Positions 1 through 6,599 of a DNA stretch of 11,151 nucleotides are shown one piece after another. Below the pieces are notes generated by a model, which worked only from the letters and a program-made list of their open reading frames with translations, did not search any database and was not told the DNA's origin. The position numbers and the translations under genes are program-made. Each line of letters opens with the position of its first letter. Position 1 is the stretch's first letter. This stretch comes from Bacteroidota bacterium (GTDB lineage Bacteria > Bacteroidota > Bacteroidia > Chitinophagales > JADIYW01), in the NCBI GenBank assembly GCA_016705125.1, contig JADIYW010000006.1, positions 1 through 11,151 of the forward strand, given 5' to 3'.

Positions 1-109
1 AAAACGTAAACTGTTCCGTAATCGTCTTTTGCTACTTGTTTGTCTGCTGCAACAAAGTCAGGATAAATTTTATTGCGTTTCCAACCTTGTATGTGGTAGT
101 CTTGTCGGC

Positions 110-2056
110 TCATATTACGATACCACCACAATAATTTTTCTTGTTCATCAAGATAAATAGCAACAGATTTTTCAAGGTCATTAATGTTCTCTTCGGACAT
201 AGTCGAACAATGATTTTTGTATTGGTGTATTGTCTGAACGAACCAAGTTGTTTGTTACTTTTCACTTTAATTCTTGAAGGCAATACAAATCCGCCCTTGT
301 CGGTAATGAGGAAGAAACAAAGTTTCTTTTTCTCTACCATTTGTCTGAAAACTTGTTCCGCTAAACGGTTTCGTTCTTTATCTAATATCTTTTTAAGTTC
401 TTCAATTACAAAAACAAAGTTTGTTGCAACTGTTTCACGGTCGTATTTTTTCAAAAGCATTTTTATTGCTTTTTCTCCAAGTTGGAAACAATGCCAAGGA
501 TTTGGAACTATGTCAGTAATTTGTCTTGTCAGAAAAACTTCGTCAATTTCTAAAGTGCCTGATTTCTCTGCTCCGTAACTTGCTTTTAGTAATTCCTTTT
601 CTTCATTGCTAAGTCCTAAAACAATTTCTTGTTCCTTGTTTATTTTGTTTTGTAAGGAAAGGTTTTTGAGTTCATCAATGTTGATACTTTCCCAATCAAT
701 GGCACTTAAAATATCAATCTCGAAATTCATATCACGCCAACTTTCCTTTTCCTGAATTACGAATTTTGGAAGATAAATTTTGCCTTCAAATTTCTTGAAG
801 CCTTCACGATATTTTATTTCTCTTTCCTTTAAACCACCTGTGTCTGCTCCTCCATCATCACTTACTATTCTTCCTGCAATGTCGCCCAAGCCTTCATCTT
901 CTAGACCCGATTTTATTTCTCTTACCAATGTGCTTGCATTTTGACGGAATGTATAAACATAACATTCGTCAAGTTCTCGAATTTTAGTTTTACGTGCAAA
1001 TGGTTGTCTTAAAATACGACCAACCAACTGTGTTATTCCAGTTGCTGATGATGGATTGGTAAGCACTGTAAGAATATAGGCAAACGAACAATCCCAACCT
1101 TCTTGCAAGGCTTGTTTAGTTATGATGTAACGTATGTCGCAATCATTCGCAAATAGGTTTATTCCTTCAATGTCATCTTTTTCGCTACTCTTAATGGCAA
1201 TATGACTTTCGGGAACGTTACATTTTTTAATTAAATATTCTTTGGCATCTTCTGCGTGAATAAACTTTTTATCCCTCTGGTCTTTTCCTGTTCTCTCAAC
1301 TTGTATCAAACAAATTGGTCGGATATATTCACCTGTGTTGCCTTCGTATTCTTTAGCTTTCTTTTCTAACTCGTTTCGTTTTTCATAGCTTGCCAATAAA
1401 GTGTCTTGCCAATCTAAACTTGTTTTGTTGGTTAAGTGAATATCTAACTTAATCATTTCTTCTTCGTGCAATTCACGCCCTGTAATTTTTACCAACTCAT
1501 TGCTATTCGGTGGGGGAGTTGCCGAAAGTTCAAGTATAAATGAAGGATTGAAATTTCTTACTGTGTTTCTTGCCAATTCTCCGTAAGCTCTATGTCCTTC
1601 ATCAATTACAACAAGCGGACGCAAAACTTTTAATGTATTACCAAGCGAAGTTTTTATTTGCGTTCCAAAAACTTCCATTTCTGTTGTGAAGCAATCTAAA
1701 TTCGGAATGAGTTCTTTTAGTTTTTTATGCCCTTCAAAATCATCTTCTCTCGGAAAAAAGTCTGTAAACCCACCTTGGTCTCTGAAAACCTTTAAAGTGT
1801 CTTTATTTTGACGATTTGCAGAAGGCAACATTAACATCAACACAACCAAATGTTCATCAATGTCAAGACGATTAAACATTTCATTTTTCTCTTTGATTAA
1901 AGTTCTGCCACCGCTTGAAATATCTAAAATTTGTCTGTATGGATGCTCTCTATTTTTGAGTGCTAAAATAGTTTGACGATAAATTTGTGTTGACGGAACA
2001 ATCCACAAAACCAAACCAGTTTGTTTTTTTAGAAATGTCTTTTTGAATGTTGTCAA
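110..2056 (-). CDS. Res main fragment: superfamily 2 helicase core
   Basis: This open stretch of 648 codons (nominal TTG start, not a true one) holds most of the Res motor. Visible helicase motifs, numbered in this fragment, are IDEGH at about 151-155 (motif II, Walker B), ELSATPP at about 176-182 (motif III), a QEGWDC block at about 318-323 (motif V region) and QLVGRILRQP at 343-352 (motif VI with the arginine finger region). The opening KKTFLKKQTG joins smoothly in sense to the end of the upstream fragment once two extra A bases are removed. The last 40 or so residues, from about SNKQLGSFRQ onward, are out-of-frame translation: the same DNA in other frames gives SLFDYV, EENIND and DEQEKLLWWY, typical of the family. 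Identification as Type III Res rests on the motif set and the adjacent Mod gene. Confidence 0.85.
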   Translation of the reverse strand: MTTFKKTFLKKQTGLVLWIVPSTQIYRQTILALKNREHPYRQILDISSGGRTLIKEKNEMFNRLDIDEHLVVLMLMLPSANRQNKDTLKVFRDQGGFTDFFPREDDFEGHKKLKELIPNLDCFTTEMEVFGTQIKTSLGNTLKVLRPLVVIDEGHRAYGELARNTVRNFNPSFILELSATPPPNSNELVKITGRELHEEEMIKLDIHLTNKTSLDWQDTLLASYEKRNELEKKAKEYEGNTGEYIRPICLIQVERTGKDQRDKKFIHAEDAKEYLIKKCNVPESHIAIKSSEKDDIEGINLFANDCDIRYIITKQALQEGWDCSFAYILTVLTNPSSATGITQLVGRILRQPFARKTKIRELDECYVYTFRQNASTLVREIKSGLEDEGLGDIAGRIVSDDGGADTGGLKEREIKYREGFKKFEGKIYLPKFVIQEKESWRDMNFEIDILSAIDWESINIDELKNLSLQNKINKEQEIVLGLSNEEKELLKASYGAEKSGTLEIDEVFLTRQITDIVPNPWHCFQLGEKAIKMLLKKYDRETVATNFVFVIEELKKILDKERNRLAEQVFRQMVEKKKLCFFLITDKGGFVLPSRIKVKSNKQLGSFRQYTNTKIIVRLCPKRTLMTLKNLLLFILMNKKNYCGGIVI

Positions 2057-2325
2057 TGGCGTGGCAAGCCAATAAAGTTTTTACCGCCACCTGTTGGCAC
2101 TTTCAAATAAATGTCAGGCAATGGTTCTTGTAAACCATTGGTTTTAGAATGATAAATTGCTCTGCCTGTGGCTTGTTCGTATGCTCTTTTGGGAAAGTTG
2201 TAATCCTTAGCCATATCAGCATCAAACTCCAAAGCCTTTTCGTATTTGACATTGAATTCTGAAAGAGAAACTAAATACTCTTTCAGTTCTTTTAAAACCT
2301 TTTCCTGATAGTGCTTTAGTCTCAT
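2053..2325 (-). CDS. Res N-terminal fragment with Walker A
   Basis: Ninety codons from the real ATG start of Res. Residues 76-82 read VPTGGGK, the Walker A (motif I) of Type III Res subunits. The fragment then leaves frame after ...GGGKN. Removing one A from the run of five at 2078-2082 restores K-T-L-L-A-C-H-A-I-D-N-I-Q-K, which is the expected continuation. A second extra A at 2040-2044 must then be removed to enter the main fragment. The downstream overlap TTGA at 2053-2056 is an accident of the shift, not a start-stop coupling. Confidence 0.8.
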   Translation of the reverse strand: MRLKHYQEKVLKELKEYLVSLSEFNVKYEKALEFDADMAKDYNFPKRAYEQATGRAIYHSKTNGLQEPLPDIYLKVPTGGGKNFIGLPRH

Positions 2326-2485
2326 TTTTGAATTCTATAAATTTCGTAAGGCAATTGGCAAAAATCAATTCGGAATTCAAGCAAAGTATGGTCGTCAACA
2401 TATTTTGCAGGAGCAAAAACCAAACGCTGTTTGTTTTTAAATTTTGGCAACGATTTGCAAAGTTCCAATGTCAAAGCATTTTTCT

Positions 2486-3226
2486 TTAACCAGTCAATAT
2501 CTGCTTTGTAGAATAAGTATGCTTCATAGTTTTGCTTTCTCCAATGAAGCCTGTTTTTTCGTTGATAGCTTTTTCGTTGAATTCTTCACCTGTAGCGGTG
2601 TAAAATAAGTATCTGGCAAACTCGATAAAGGATGGAAGGTTTTTACCCTTCAGCAAACTTTCCATTTCAATAGTTTCTCCTAATTCAAAATAGCTGAATG
2701 TTCCGCCAGTTCCTGTTTTGAAATTTTTCGATTTTGGAACCCCTTTAATTACTTTTCGAACTCTTTCTGCGGTAATTTCGTTGGCATAATCTTCCATTTC
2801 AATCAAAATAAACTTACGATTACTTTGCTCCTGTCTATTTAGTTCCAATACAGCGTGACCAGTAGTGCCAGAACCAGCAAAGGAATCCAAAATAATTGCA
2901 TCGTCTTCGGTTGAAGCCTTTATTAACTCCTTTATCAACGATACAGGTTTTGGATAATCAAACTTTCTTTTGATTCCAAATTCTTCGTATTCGGCTTGGT
3001 TAGATTTGAATTCATTCTCAATCAGAGATCTGATTTTTCGACCATGCCCCATTCGTTGTTTAAATTGCACACTCCAAGATCCATCCTTCTTTTTCAAAAA
3101 TTTTACTTCGCCTCGTTCTAAATCTGCTTTAAAAGTTTCTTCTGCACGAAACCATTTGCCTGTGAGAATCTCTCCGTCAGGTGCAATTATTTTATATGGT
3201 TTAGTTGCAGTAGATGACCTTTCCAT
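2486..3226 (-). CDS. Mod fragment with SAM-binding FAGSGTTG motif
   Basis: Third segment of Mod, beginning at the internal Met of WDTMERS rather than a true start. It carries the conserved TKPYKIIAPDG stretch, KWFRAEETF, QFKQRMGHGRKIRSL, FDYPKP and, at about residues 114-123, DSFAGSGTTG followed by HAVLELN: motif I for S-adenosylmethionine binding. The segment loses frame after GFIGES; a fifth A in the run at 2530-2533 gives KNYEAYLFYKADIDW and then a family-like C-terminus through LPKFKNKQRL and FAPAKYVDDHTLLEFR to the true stop at 2322-2324. Confidence 0.82.
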   Translation of the reverse strand: MERSSTATKPYKIIAPDGEILTGKWFRAEETFKADLERGEVKFLKKKDGSWSVQFKQRMGHGRKIRSLIENEFKSNQAEYEEFGIKRKFDYPKPVSLIKELIKASTEDDAIILDSFAGSGTTGHAVLELNRQEQSNRKFILIEMEDYANEITAERVRKVIKGVPKSKNFKTGTGGTFSYFELGETIEMESLLKGKNLPSFIEFARYLFYTATGEEFNEKAINEKTGFIGESKTMKHTYSTKQILTG

Positions 3227-3759
3227 AGTATCCCAAAATACTTGCCATCCTTATCTTCTTCTTTGTATCTTAAAGCGTAGTCTGGGTCATGGGGAATAAA
3301 TAATTTAGGGACCGCTTCTTTATTCTTAGCGTAAACTAATACATAGTCGTGCTCAATTGCGAAATCAGAAGCGGCACTGCCTCCTCCAGACTTTGTTCTT
3401 CGTGGAAGTTTACCCATGAAATTTGATTCCGTAAATATCTCATCCATTAAAATTTTAAGATTCGATTCTTCATTATCATCGATGAATTTCAATCTCGGCA
3501 TCATCATACACAACCATTTATCATGGCGTGTCAAATCTTCCTTGTCGACAACTTTACCAAGCCATTCTTTAATCATTGGACTGTTCACGTTGTCATTATA
3601 TACCCATTTGCCGTTATCGGTTCCAGTGTTATAAGGTGGGTCAATGCAAATACAGTTTATTTTTCCAGCATAAGTTGGAAGTAATGCTTTCAATGCTTTT
3701 AAGTTGTCCCCTTGAATAATCAGATTATCGTGCAGTGAAACTTTGTCTGTTAAACTCAA
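3187..3759 (-). CDS. Mod fragment with catalytic DPPY motif
   Basis: Second segment of Mod, with a nominal TTG start that is not real. It contains the SLTDKVSL...NLIIQGDN region and IDPPYNTG at about residues 39-46 of the segment (DNA about 3645-3622), the catalytic motif IV of amino-methyltransferases. At about residue 91 the text goes from CMMMPRLK directly to FIDDNEESN. In relatives as I recall them, a helix and a strand of the form LL..LL..DG.IFIS stand between these, so about 16 residues appear to be missing in frame. The segment leaves frame at KYFGILWK; one more T would give KYFWDTMERS, the expected reading. Confidence 0.82.
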   Translation of the reverse strand: MSLTDKVSLHDNLIIQGDNLKALKALLPTYAGKINCICIDPPYNTGTDNGKWVYNDNVNSPMIKEWLGKVVDKEDLTRHDKWLCMMMPRLKFIDDNEESNLKILMDEIFTESNFMGKLPRRTKSGGGSAASDFAIEHDYVLVYAKNKEAVPKLFIPHDPDYALRYKEEDKDGKYFGILWKGHLLQLNHIK

Positions 3760-3849
3760 TTCTTTTTCGGCAACAATTGATGATACTTTACCGCCAAGTG
3801 GTGGTTTTGCACAAATGTTTTCCCTTTAAAATGTATTGTTGGCATATCG

Positions 3850-5688
3850 TTAATTCAGTTTAGTAATTATCGTGTTATAAAGATTTATAAATTCATCGTT
3901 TGTTCCATCAAACCAAGTCATTCGCAATTCATCAAAAGTTAAATTGCAATAATGATGTTCAGCAACTTTGCTTCCTCCTAAATGTCCTCTAATTCCGCTG
4001 TTAGGATAATCCTTACAGAAGTTTTTAGCGTGGTCAAAATCCGTGTAAGTAATAATAGAACCAGGAACAAGTCTTTGCAATGCAGTTGGGTGTATATAGT
4101 TTTCTAAAAGTCGTTTTTGAGAAATTGCAAAATCAGTTCCGTTGGTTAAGCCGTAATCAACAAGGTTGGTTTCGTTTGGCGAAATGGATGCTGCATTGTC
4201 TTTATCGCTATCCAGAAAAATGAAAAATGGTTTTTCAAGTTTTGTAAATAGGTCGAGATTAACCCAATGTTTCACACCACCACAACCGCCAATTGGAATA
4301 ACGTTTATGCTTAATTCTTCAAAAGTATGGGGAATTAAGCCGTTTTGTTTGTAAAGATTTGCTTTGTGATGCATTGCGTTTGCATCATCAATTCCTTCAA
4401 CTAGAAATAACAGTCGTGAAGTTGAAAACAAAGGAGTAAATGTATTGTCGGGCTTTATTCCTAAATCCTTTGCCAGTTCCTTGTAATCAATACCAGTTTG
4501 ATTAACCGTGTAAACATTGGCAGGTTTAGAAATGTGAATGATGTTATTTCGTTTTGTATTTCCAACAATGGTTGGCGAATGTGTTGACGTAATTACTTGA
4601 TAACCGTTTTCGGTTAGCAAATTCAATTTGTCAAATAAACTGTCTTGGGCAGATGGATGCAAAAATGTTTCGGGTTCTTCAAAACCGAAAATAATTTGTT
4701 GTGTTCCGTTTGTCCTTTGAGTTTCGGCTAAATACTCAAAATAAGACATCATTGTTATTCTTCTAAAACCATCGCCTCTTGAACTTAACGGAATGTTATT
4801 TCCGTTTGCAGTGCTAACAAAAGATGTTGAAATTAATTTGCTCCAATCAAATTCAACCTTCGGTTCAACTCTTTCGGTAGATTTTAAAACATCATTAATT
4901 TTATCAGTTACTTTTTGAAGCACTCCGCCAAGTTGAGTTTTAATGGTTTCTTCCATTTCGTCAGTATCAACTTCGTCTTGGATTAGCTTAAACGCCATAT
5001 CCTTAAAATATTTCTGAATTGTTGCATCTGTATCAGAAAGGGAAGTGTCTGCTTTAAAATATTGGAATGATGGCAATGCTTTTTTAATGGCATCACCACT
5101 AGCTTTTAATTTTGTTGTTCCTGTACTTGGTATTTCTTCGTATTCGTAAGTAAAGGCAACATTATTTTGTTGGTTGAATTCCCTTAACTTCTCTCGTTTT
5201 TCTACATTATTAAAAGCATCACCGTTTCCTTTAGCTGTTGCAATTGCATTTGCAGTGCATTGAGCAATTAACTGTTGTTCTGTTTTAAAAATAAAATCAC
5301 TTGTTCCGTTGTATTTTTTTCTGACGATTGAAGTCTTTGGTTTAGCAACATTTGTATCTGTAACGTTCCAAGTTTTTTTCCAAACTAAATGATTGTCTTG
5401 ATTTGTTAATTCTTCAGCTTCAATTGTTGTCGGTATTTCTTCACCGAGTAAGTATTGTTCGTTTTGACAATCAAAGAAGAGTTCAACAGAAATAATATTT
5501 TCTGTTGCTTGAACATTGTAATCTGACCTTGTAAGATTTGTTTCGTTGAGGGAAGCATCTATTGCTTTAAGAATAGTAGATTTTCCAGCATCATTTTGTC
5601 CTACGATGCAATTAAACAAGTCGAAATTAACGGTGATTGAACCGTTAATTCCTCTATAGTTACTTATGATTGCTTTTCTTAAAATCAT
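3850..5688 (-). CDS. OLD-family ATP-dependent nuclease (ABC-type ATPase plus TOPRIM)
   Basis: An intact 612-residue protein. The N-terminal ATPase has Walker A GQNDAGKST at residues 30-38, Walker B FGFEEPE at 334-340 (E337, E338) and an H-loop THSP with H370. The C-terminal TOPRIM domain has LFLVEGIDDA with E431 and FLDSD with D493 and D495, the metal-binding acidic residues. This order is that of OLD-family proteins, a group that includes phage P2 Old and the Gabija protein GajA, which cut or nick DNA under control of nucleotide binding. The ATG start overlaps the XRE stop as ATGA, and the stop lies 4 nt before the Mod start, so it is an embedded operon member and not a bystander. No UvrD-like helicase (as in Gabija) or reverse transcriptase is present here. 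A defence role is inferred from context; its substrate is unknown. No frameshifts. Confidence 0.9.
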   Translation of the reverse strand: MILRKAIISNYRGINGSITVNFDLFNCIVGQNDAGKSTILKAIDASLNETNLTRSDYNVQATENIISVELFFDCQNEQYLLGEEIPTTIEAEELTNQDNHLVWKKTWNVTDTNVAKPKTSIVRKKYNGTSDFIFKTEQQLIAQCTANAIATAKGNGDAFNNVEKREKLREFNQQNNVAFTYEYEEIPSTGTTKLKASGDAIKKALPSFQYFKADTSLSDTDATIQKYFKDMAFKLIQDEVDTDEMEETIKTQLGGVLQKVTDKINDVLKSTERVEPKVEFDWSKLISTSFVSTANGNNIPLSSRGDGFRRITMMSYFEYLAETQRTNGTQQIIFGFEEPETFLHPSAQDSLFDKLNLLTENGYQVITSTHSPTIVGNTKRNNIIHISKPANVYTVNQTGIDYKELAKDLGIKPDNTFTPLFSTSRLLFLVEGIDDANAMHHKANLYKQNGLIPHTFEELSINVIPIGGCGGVKHWVNLDLFTKLEKPFFIFLDSDKDNAASISPNETNLVDYGLTNGTDFAISQKRLLENYIHPTALQRLVPGSIITYTDFDHAKNFCKDYPNSGIRGHLGGSKVAEHHYCNLTFDELRMTWFDGTNDEFINLYNTIITKLN

Positions 5689-5990
5689 TTTTTGCTTTTA
5701 CTTTTTTGATACTTTACTTTTTCTTCCGCTACCTGCAATGCTTTTAAAGCCACTTGTTCGTCTGCAACCTCATAAACCAACTTGTCCGAAAGCCAAGAAA
5801 CAAGCAAATCACTTTCTTTAATTTTAAAATACTCTGCAAGTTTCACAACCTGTTCTCGGGTCGCATTTCTTTGTCCTCGTTCTATTTTGCTTAAAATAGC
5901 TTGGTCTATGTCAAGAAATGCAGCAACTGTCCGCAAGGGCAATTCCTTTTCTTCTCGTAGTTTTCTTATCGTTTCTCCTAAGTTGTCCAT
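5685..5990 (-). CDS. XRE-family helix-turn-helix regulator, probable controller of the R-M operon
   Basis: A 101-residue protein from the ATG at 5988-5990. A TTG 11 codons upstream (6023) is possible but would put the start inside the palindrome, so I prefer the ATG. Residues 1-60 form a Cro/C1-type HTH: LGETIRKLREEKELPLRTVA, then FLDIDQAILSKIERGQR as the recognition region. The tail is charged and Lys-rich (...EEKVKYQKSKSKK). Small HTH proteins of this kind stand at the head of many restriction-modification operons and time expression of methylase and nuclease. Its stop overlaps the OLD start as ATGA. The palindrome at 6005-6025 lies 15 bp upstream and is the obvious candidate binding site for self-regulation. 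Confidence 0.88.
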   Translation of the reverse strand: MDNLGETIRKLREEKELPLRTVAAFLDIDQAILSKIERGQRNATREQVVKLAEYFKIKESDLLVSWLSDKLVYEVADEQVALKALQVAEEKVKYQKSKSKK

Positions 5991-6004
5991 TTTGAACAAA
6001 AGTG

Positions 6005-6025
6005 TTTTGACTATTCGTGTCAAAA
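6005..6025 (-). promoter_or_regulatory. Candidate operator: perfect TTTTGAC-N7-GTCAAAA palindrome
   Basis: TTTTGAC at 6005-6011 and its exact reverse complement GTCAAAA at 6019-6025 are separated by 7 nt. The site ends 15 bp before the XRE ATG and overlaps the candidate -7 box, so a dimeric HTH protein bound here would block transcription of the whole operon. The palindrome is read directly; the regulatory role is inferred. Confidence 0.55.
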
Positions 6026-6028
6026 ATA
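6021..6028 (-). promoter_or_regulatory. Candidate Bacteroidota -7 box (TATTTTTG) of the XRE-OLD-Mod-Res operon
   Basis: On the minus strand the sequence TATTTTTG matches the Bacteroidota consensus TAnnTTTG, and it would give a leader of about 20-30 nt before the XRE ATG. I find no TTG at the usual 19-21 bp upstream, so the -33 half is weak or absent and the call rests on one box plus position. Confidence 0.35.
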
Positions 6029-6107
6029 TAAAATGAAATCTGAAAATGCTCTAAAAAAATGTTCAAAGTTTTCAACAGATTACCAATGTCAGGCGGGTCG
6101 GCAAAAA

Positions 6108-6169
6108 TTGGCTCTTTTGGGGTTTGCTTGGGTCGGCTCGTGCGGTGGGGCAAACCCCAAATGTGCCAA
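6108..6169. repeat. Long GC-rich hairpin upstream of the XRE operon
   Basis: TTGGC (6108-6112) and TTTGGGGTTTGC (6116-6127) pair perfectly with GCAAACCCCAAA (6150-6161) and GCCAA (6165-6169), with a 3-by-3 internal loop and a 22-nt loop. It lies between divergently transcribed units, upstream of both, so it is not an ordinary terminator. The related word GGGTCGGC appears three times nearby: 6095-6102, 6130-6137 (in the loop) and 6231-6238. Confidence 0.6.
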
Positions 6170-6340
6170 TGCGGGTAGGCATAAAATTATTTTTTAAAAT
6201 GTGCGGTGGCAAAATTTTTTAAAACCTTTTGGGTCGGCTTGAGTGTCGGAAAAGTCAGGTTGGTTTGTGTCAAGGAACAGCGAAATTGTCTGTCGAGTTA
6301 ATGTCGTCTGTTGGTGGTCGTGTCGTTCTTTACGCTTGCT
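6170..6340. other. Non-coding stretch between hairpin and attC-like element
   Basis: I find no convincing gene here. It contains an A/T-rich block (6181-6230) in which GTGCGGTGGCAAAA echoes GTGCGGTGGGGCAAA of the preceding hairpin, and the third GGGTCGGC at 6231-6238. This suggests a partly duplicated structural element. Confidence 0.4.
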
Positions 6341-6342
6341 GG

Positions 6343-6470
6343 TAACGTTTTTGGGCTTGGCGAAGGTGGGGGATTAGAAGTACAAATGTTCAAATTAGCA
6401 CTAATGTTGATAGTAGTACAAATGCTCAATTTAGCACTAATGCCCCCATTTTGCCAAACCCCTGTTGAAC
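6343..6470. repeat. attC-like imperfect palindrome with tandem repeats in its loop
   Basis: The outer core AAC (6344-6346) pairs with GTT (6464-6466). Inside, GGGCTTGGC (6353-6361) pairs with GCCAAACCC (6453-6461) with one mismatch. After a single unpaired G at 6362, AAGGTGGGGG (6363-6372) pairs with CCCCCATTTT (6443-6452), including two G-T pairs. GTTGAAC at 6464-6470 fits the integron R' consensus GTTRRRY; the left box (GGTAAC) is only a partial match. The single extrahelical base and the long loop are attC-like features. The layout is seen directly; the recombination role is a guess. Confidence 0.4.
6379..6442. repeat. Two tandem copies of a 28-bp direct repeat (period 36)
   Basis: Copies at 6379-6406 and 6415-6442 match at 26 of 28 positions, beginning AGTACAAATG and ending TTAGCACTAATG, with 8 nt between (6407-6414). 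They fill the terminal loop of the attC-like palindrome. Two copies and an 8-nt gap are too few and too short for a CRISPR. Confidence 0.75.
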
Positions 6471-6599
6471 CAAACCCCCTCGTTCCTCGTGGGTAGCTTT
6501 CTTTTGATTCCGATAATCCTTTGCTTCACAAATCAAATATAGGGTATTCTGTTCTCTTTTTATAGCTAATTTTATTTTTCACCAAATAAAATTTTTACG
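6471..6599. other. Leader region of the IS91-like element
   Basis: No gene is visible. The stretch is A/T-rich toward the recombinase ATG and has no clear Shine-Dalgarno sequence. The left end of the element (terIS) probably lies in or near this segment, but I cannot fix it without a second copy. Confidence 0.35.

Larger units (their letters stand above)
1..2325 (-). pseudogene. res: Type III restriction enzyme Res subunit, whole locus, frameshifted and cut by window edge
   Basis: Res is the ATP-dependent translocase and endonuclease subunit of Type III restriction systems; it works only in complex with Mod. The locus begins at an ATG (2323-2325) that overlaps the Mod stop as ATGA, so the two are probably translationally coupled. 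Reading through needs frame corrections at four places: T-run 2078-2082 (one base too many), T-run 2040-2044 (one too many), about 243-244 (one too many) and about 195-196 (net shift of one). With these corrected the protein runs without a stop to position 1. The last part, 1-110 plus the shifted stretch above it, reads ...LLWWYRN, then SRQDYHIQGWKRNK and IYPDFVAAD, which fits the start of the C-terminal PD-(D/E)XK nuclease domain; the E-x-K half lies beyond the edge. Either a pseudogene or consensus errors in a working gene; the sequence alone cannot decide. Confidence 0.85.
2322..3845 (-). pseudogene. mod: Type III DNA methyltransferase Mod subunit, whole locus with three frameshifts
   Basis: Mod recognises the target site and transfers a methyl group from S-adenosylmethionine to adenine; it also gives Res its specificity. 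I place the start at the ATG at 3843-3845, 4 nt after the OLD stop, because this frame reads MPTIHFKGKTF then HHLAVKYHQLLPKK, a typical Mod N-terminus. Three one-base losses interrupt it: T-run 3763-3767, A-run 3235-3238 and T-run 2530-2533 (plus-strand view). Correcting all three gives about 508 residues ending ...YEIYRIQK with the stop at 2322-2324 overlapping the Res ATG. That is short for a Type III Mod, partly because of an apparent internal in-frame deletion near 3485. The order DPPY (motif IV) before FAGSGTTG (motif I) fits beta-class Type III enzymes. Confidence 0.85.

Noticed and set aside
141..578. 145-residue plus-strand open frame
   Set aside because: It is antisense to the conserved Res coding sequence and has no recognisable features.
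3850..5688. Gabija system (GajA) assignment
   Set aside because: The domain order is similar, but no UvrD/PcrA-like helicase gene lies next to it; the neighbours are Mod and an XRE regulator.
5911..6153. Open frame overlapping the XRE start region on the minus strand
   Set aside because: It runs across the hairpin and palindrome, overlaps the real XRE gene in another frame, and its translation looks like non-coding sequence.
6379..6442. Possible mini CRISPR array
   Set aside because: Only two repeat copies with an 8-nt gap, no cas genes, and the repeats lie inside a palindrome loop.
6311..6496. Short plus-strand open frame with repetitive LALML text
   Set aside because: It is produced by the tandem 28-bp repeat inside the attC-like element and has no protein-like features.
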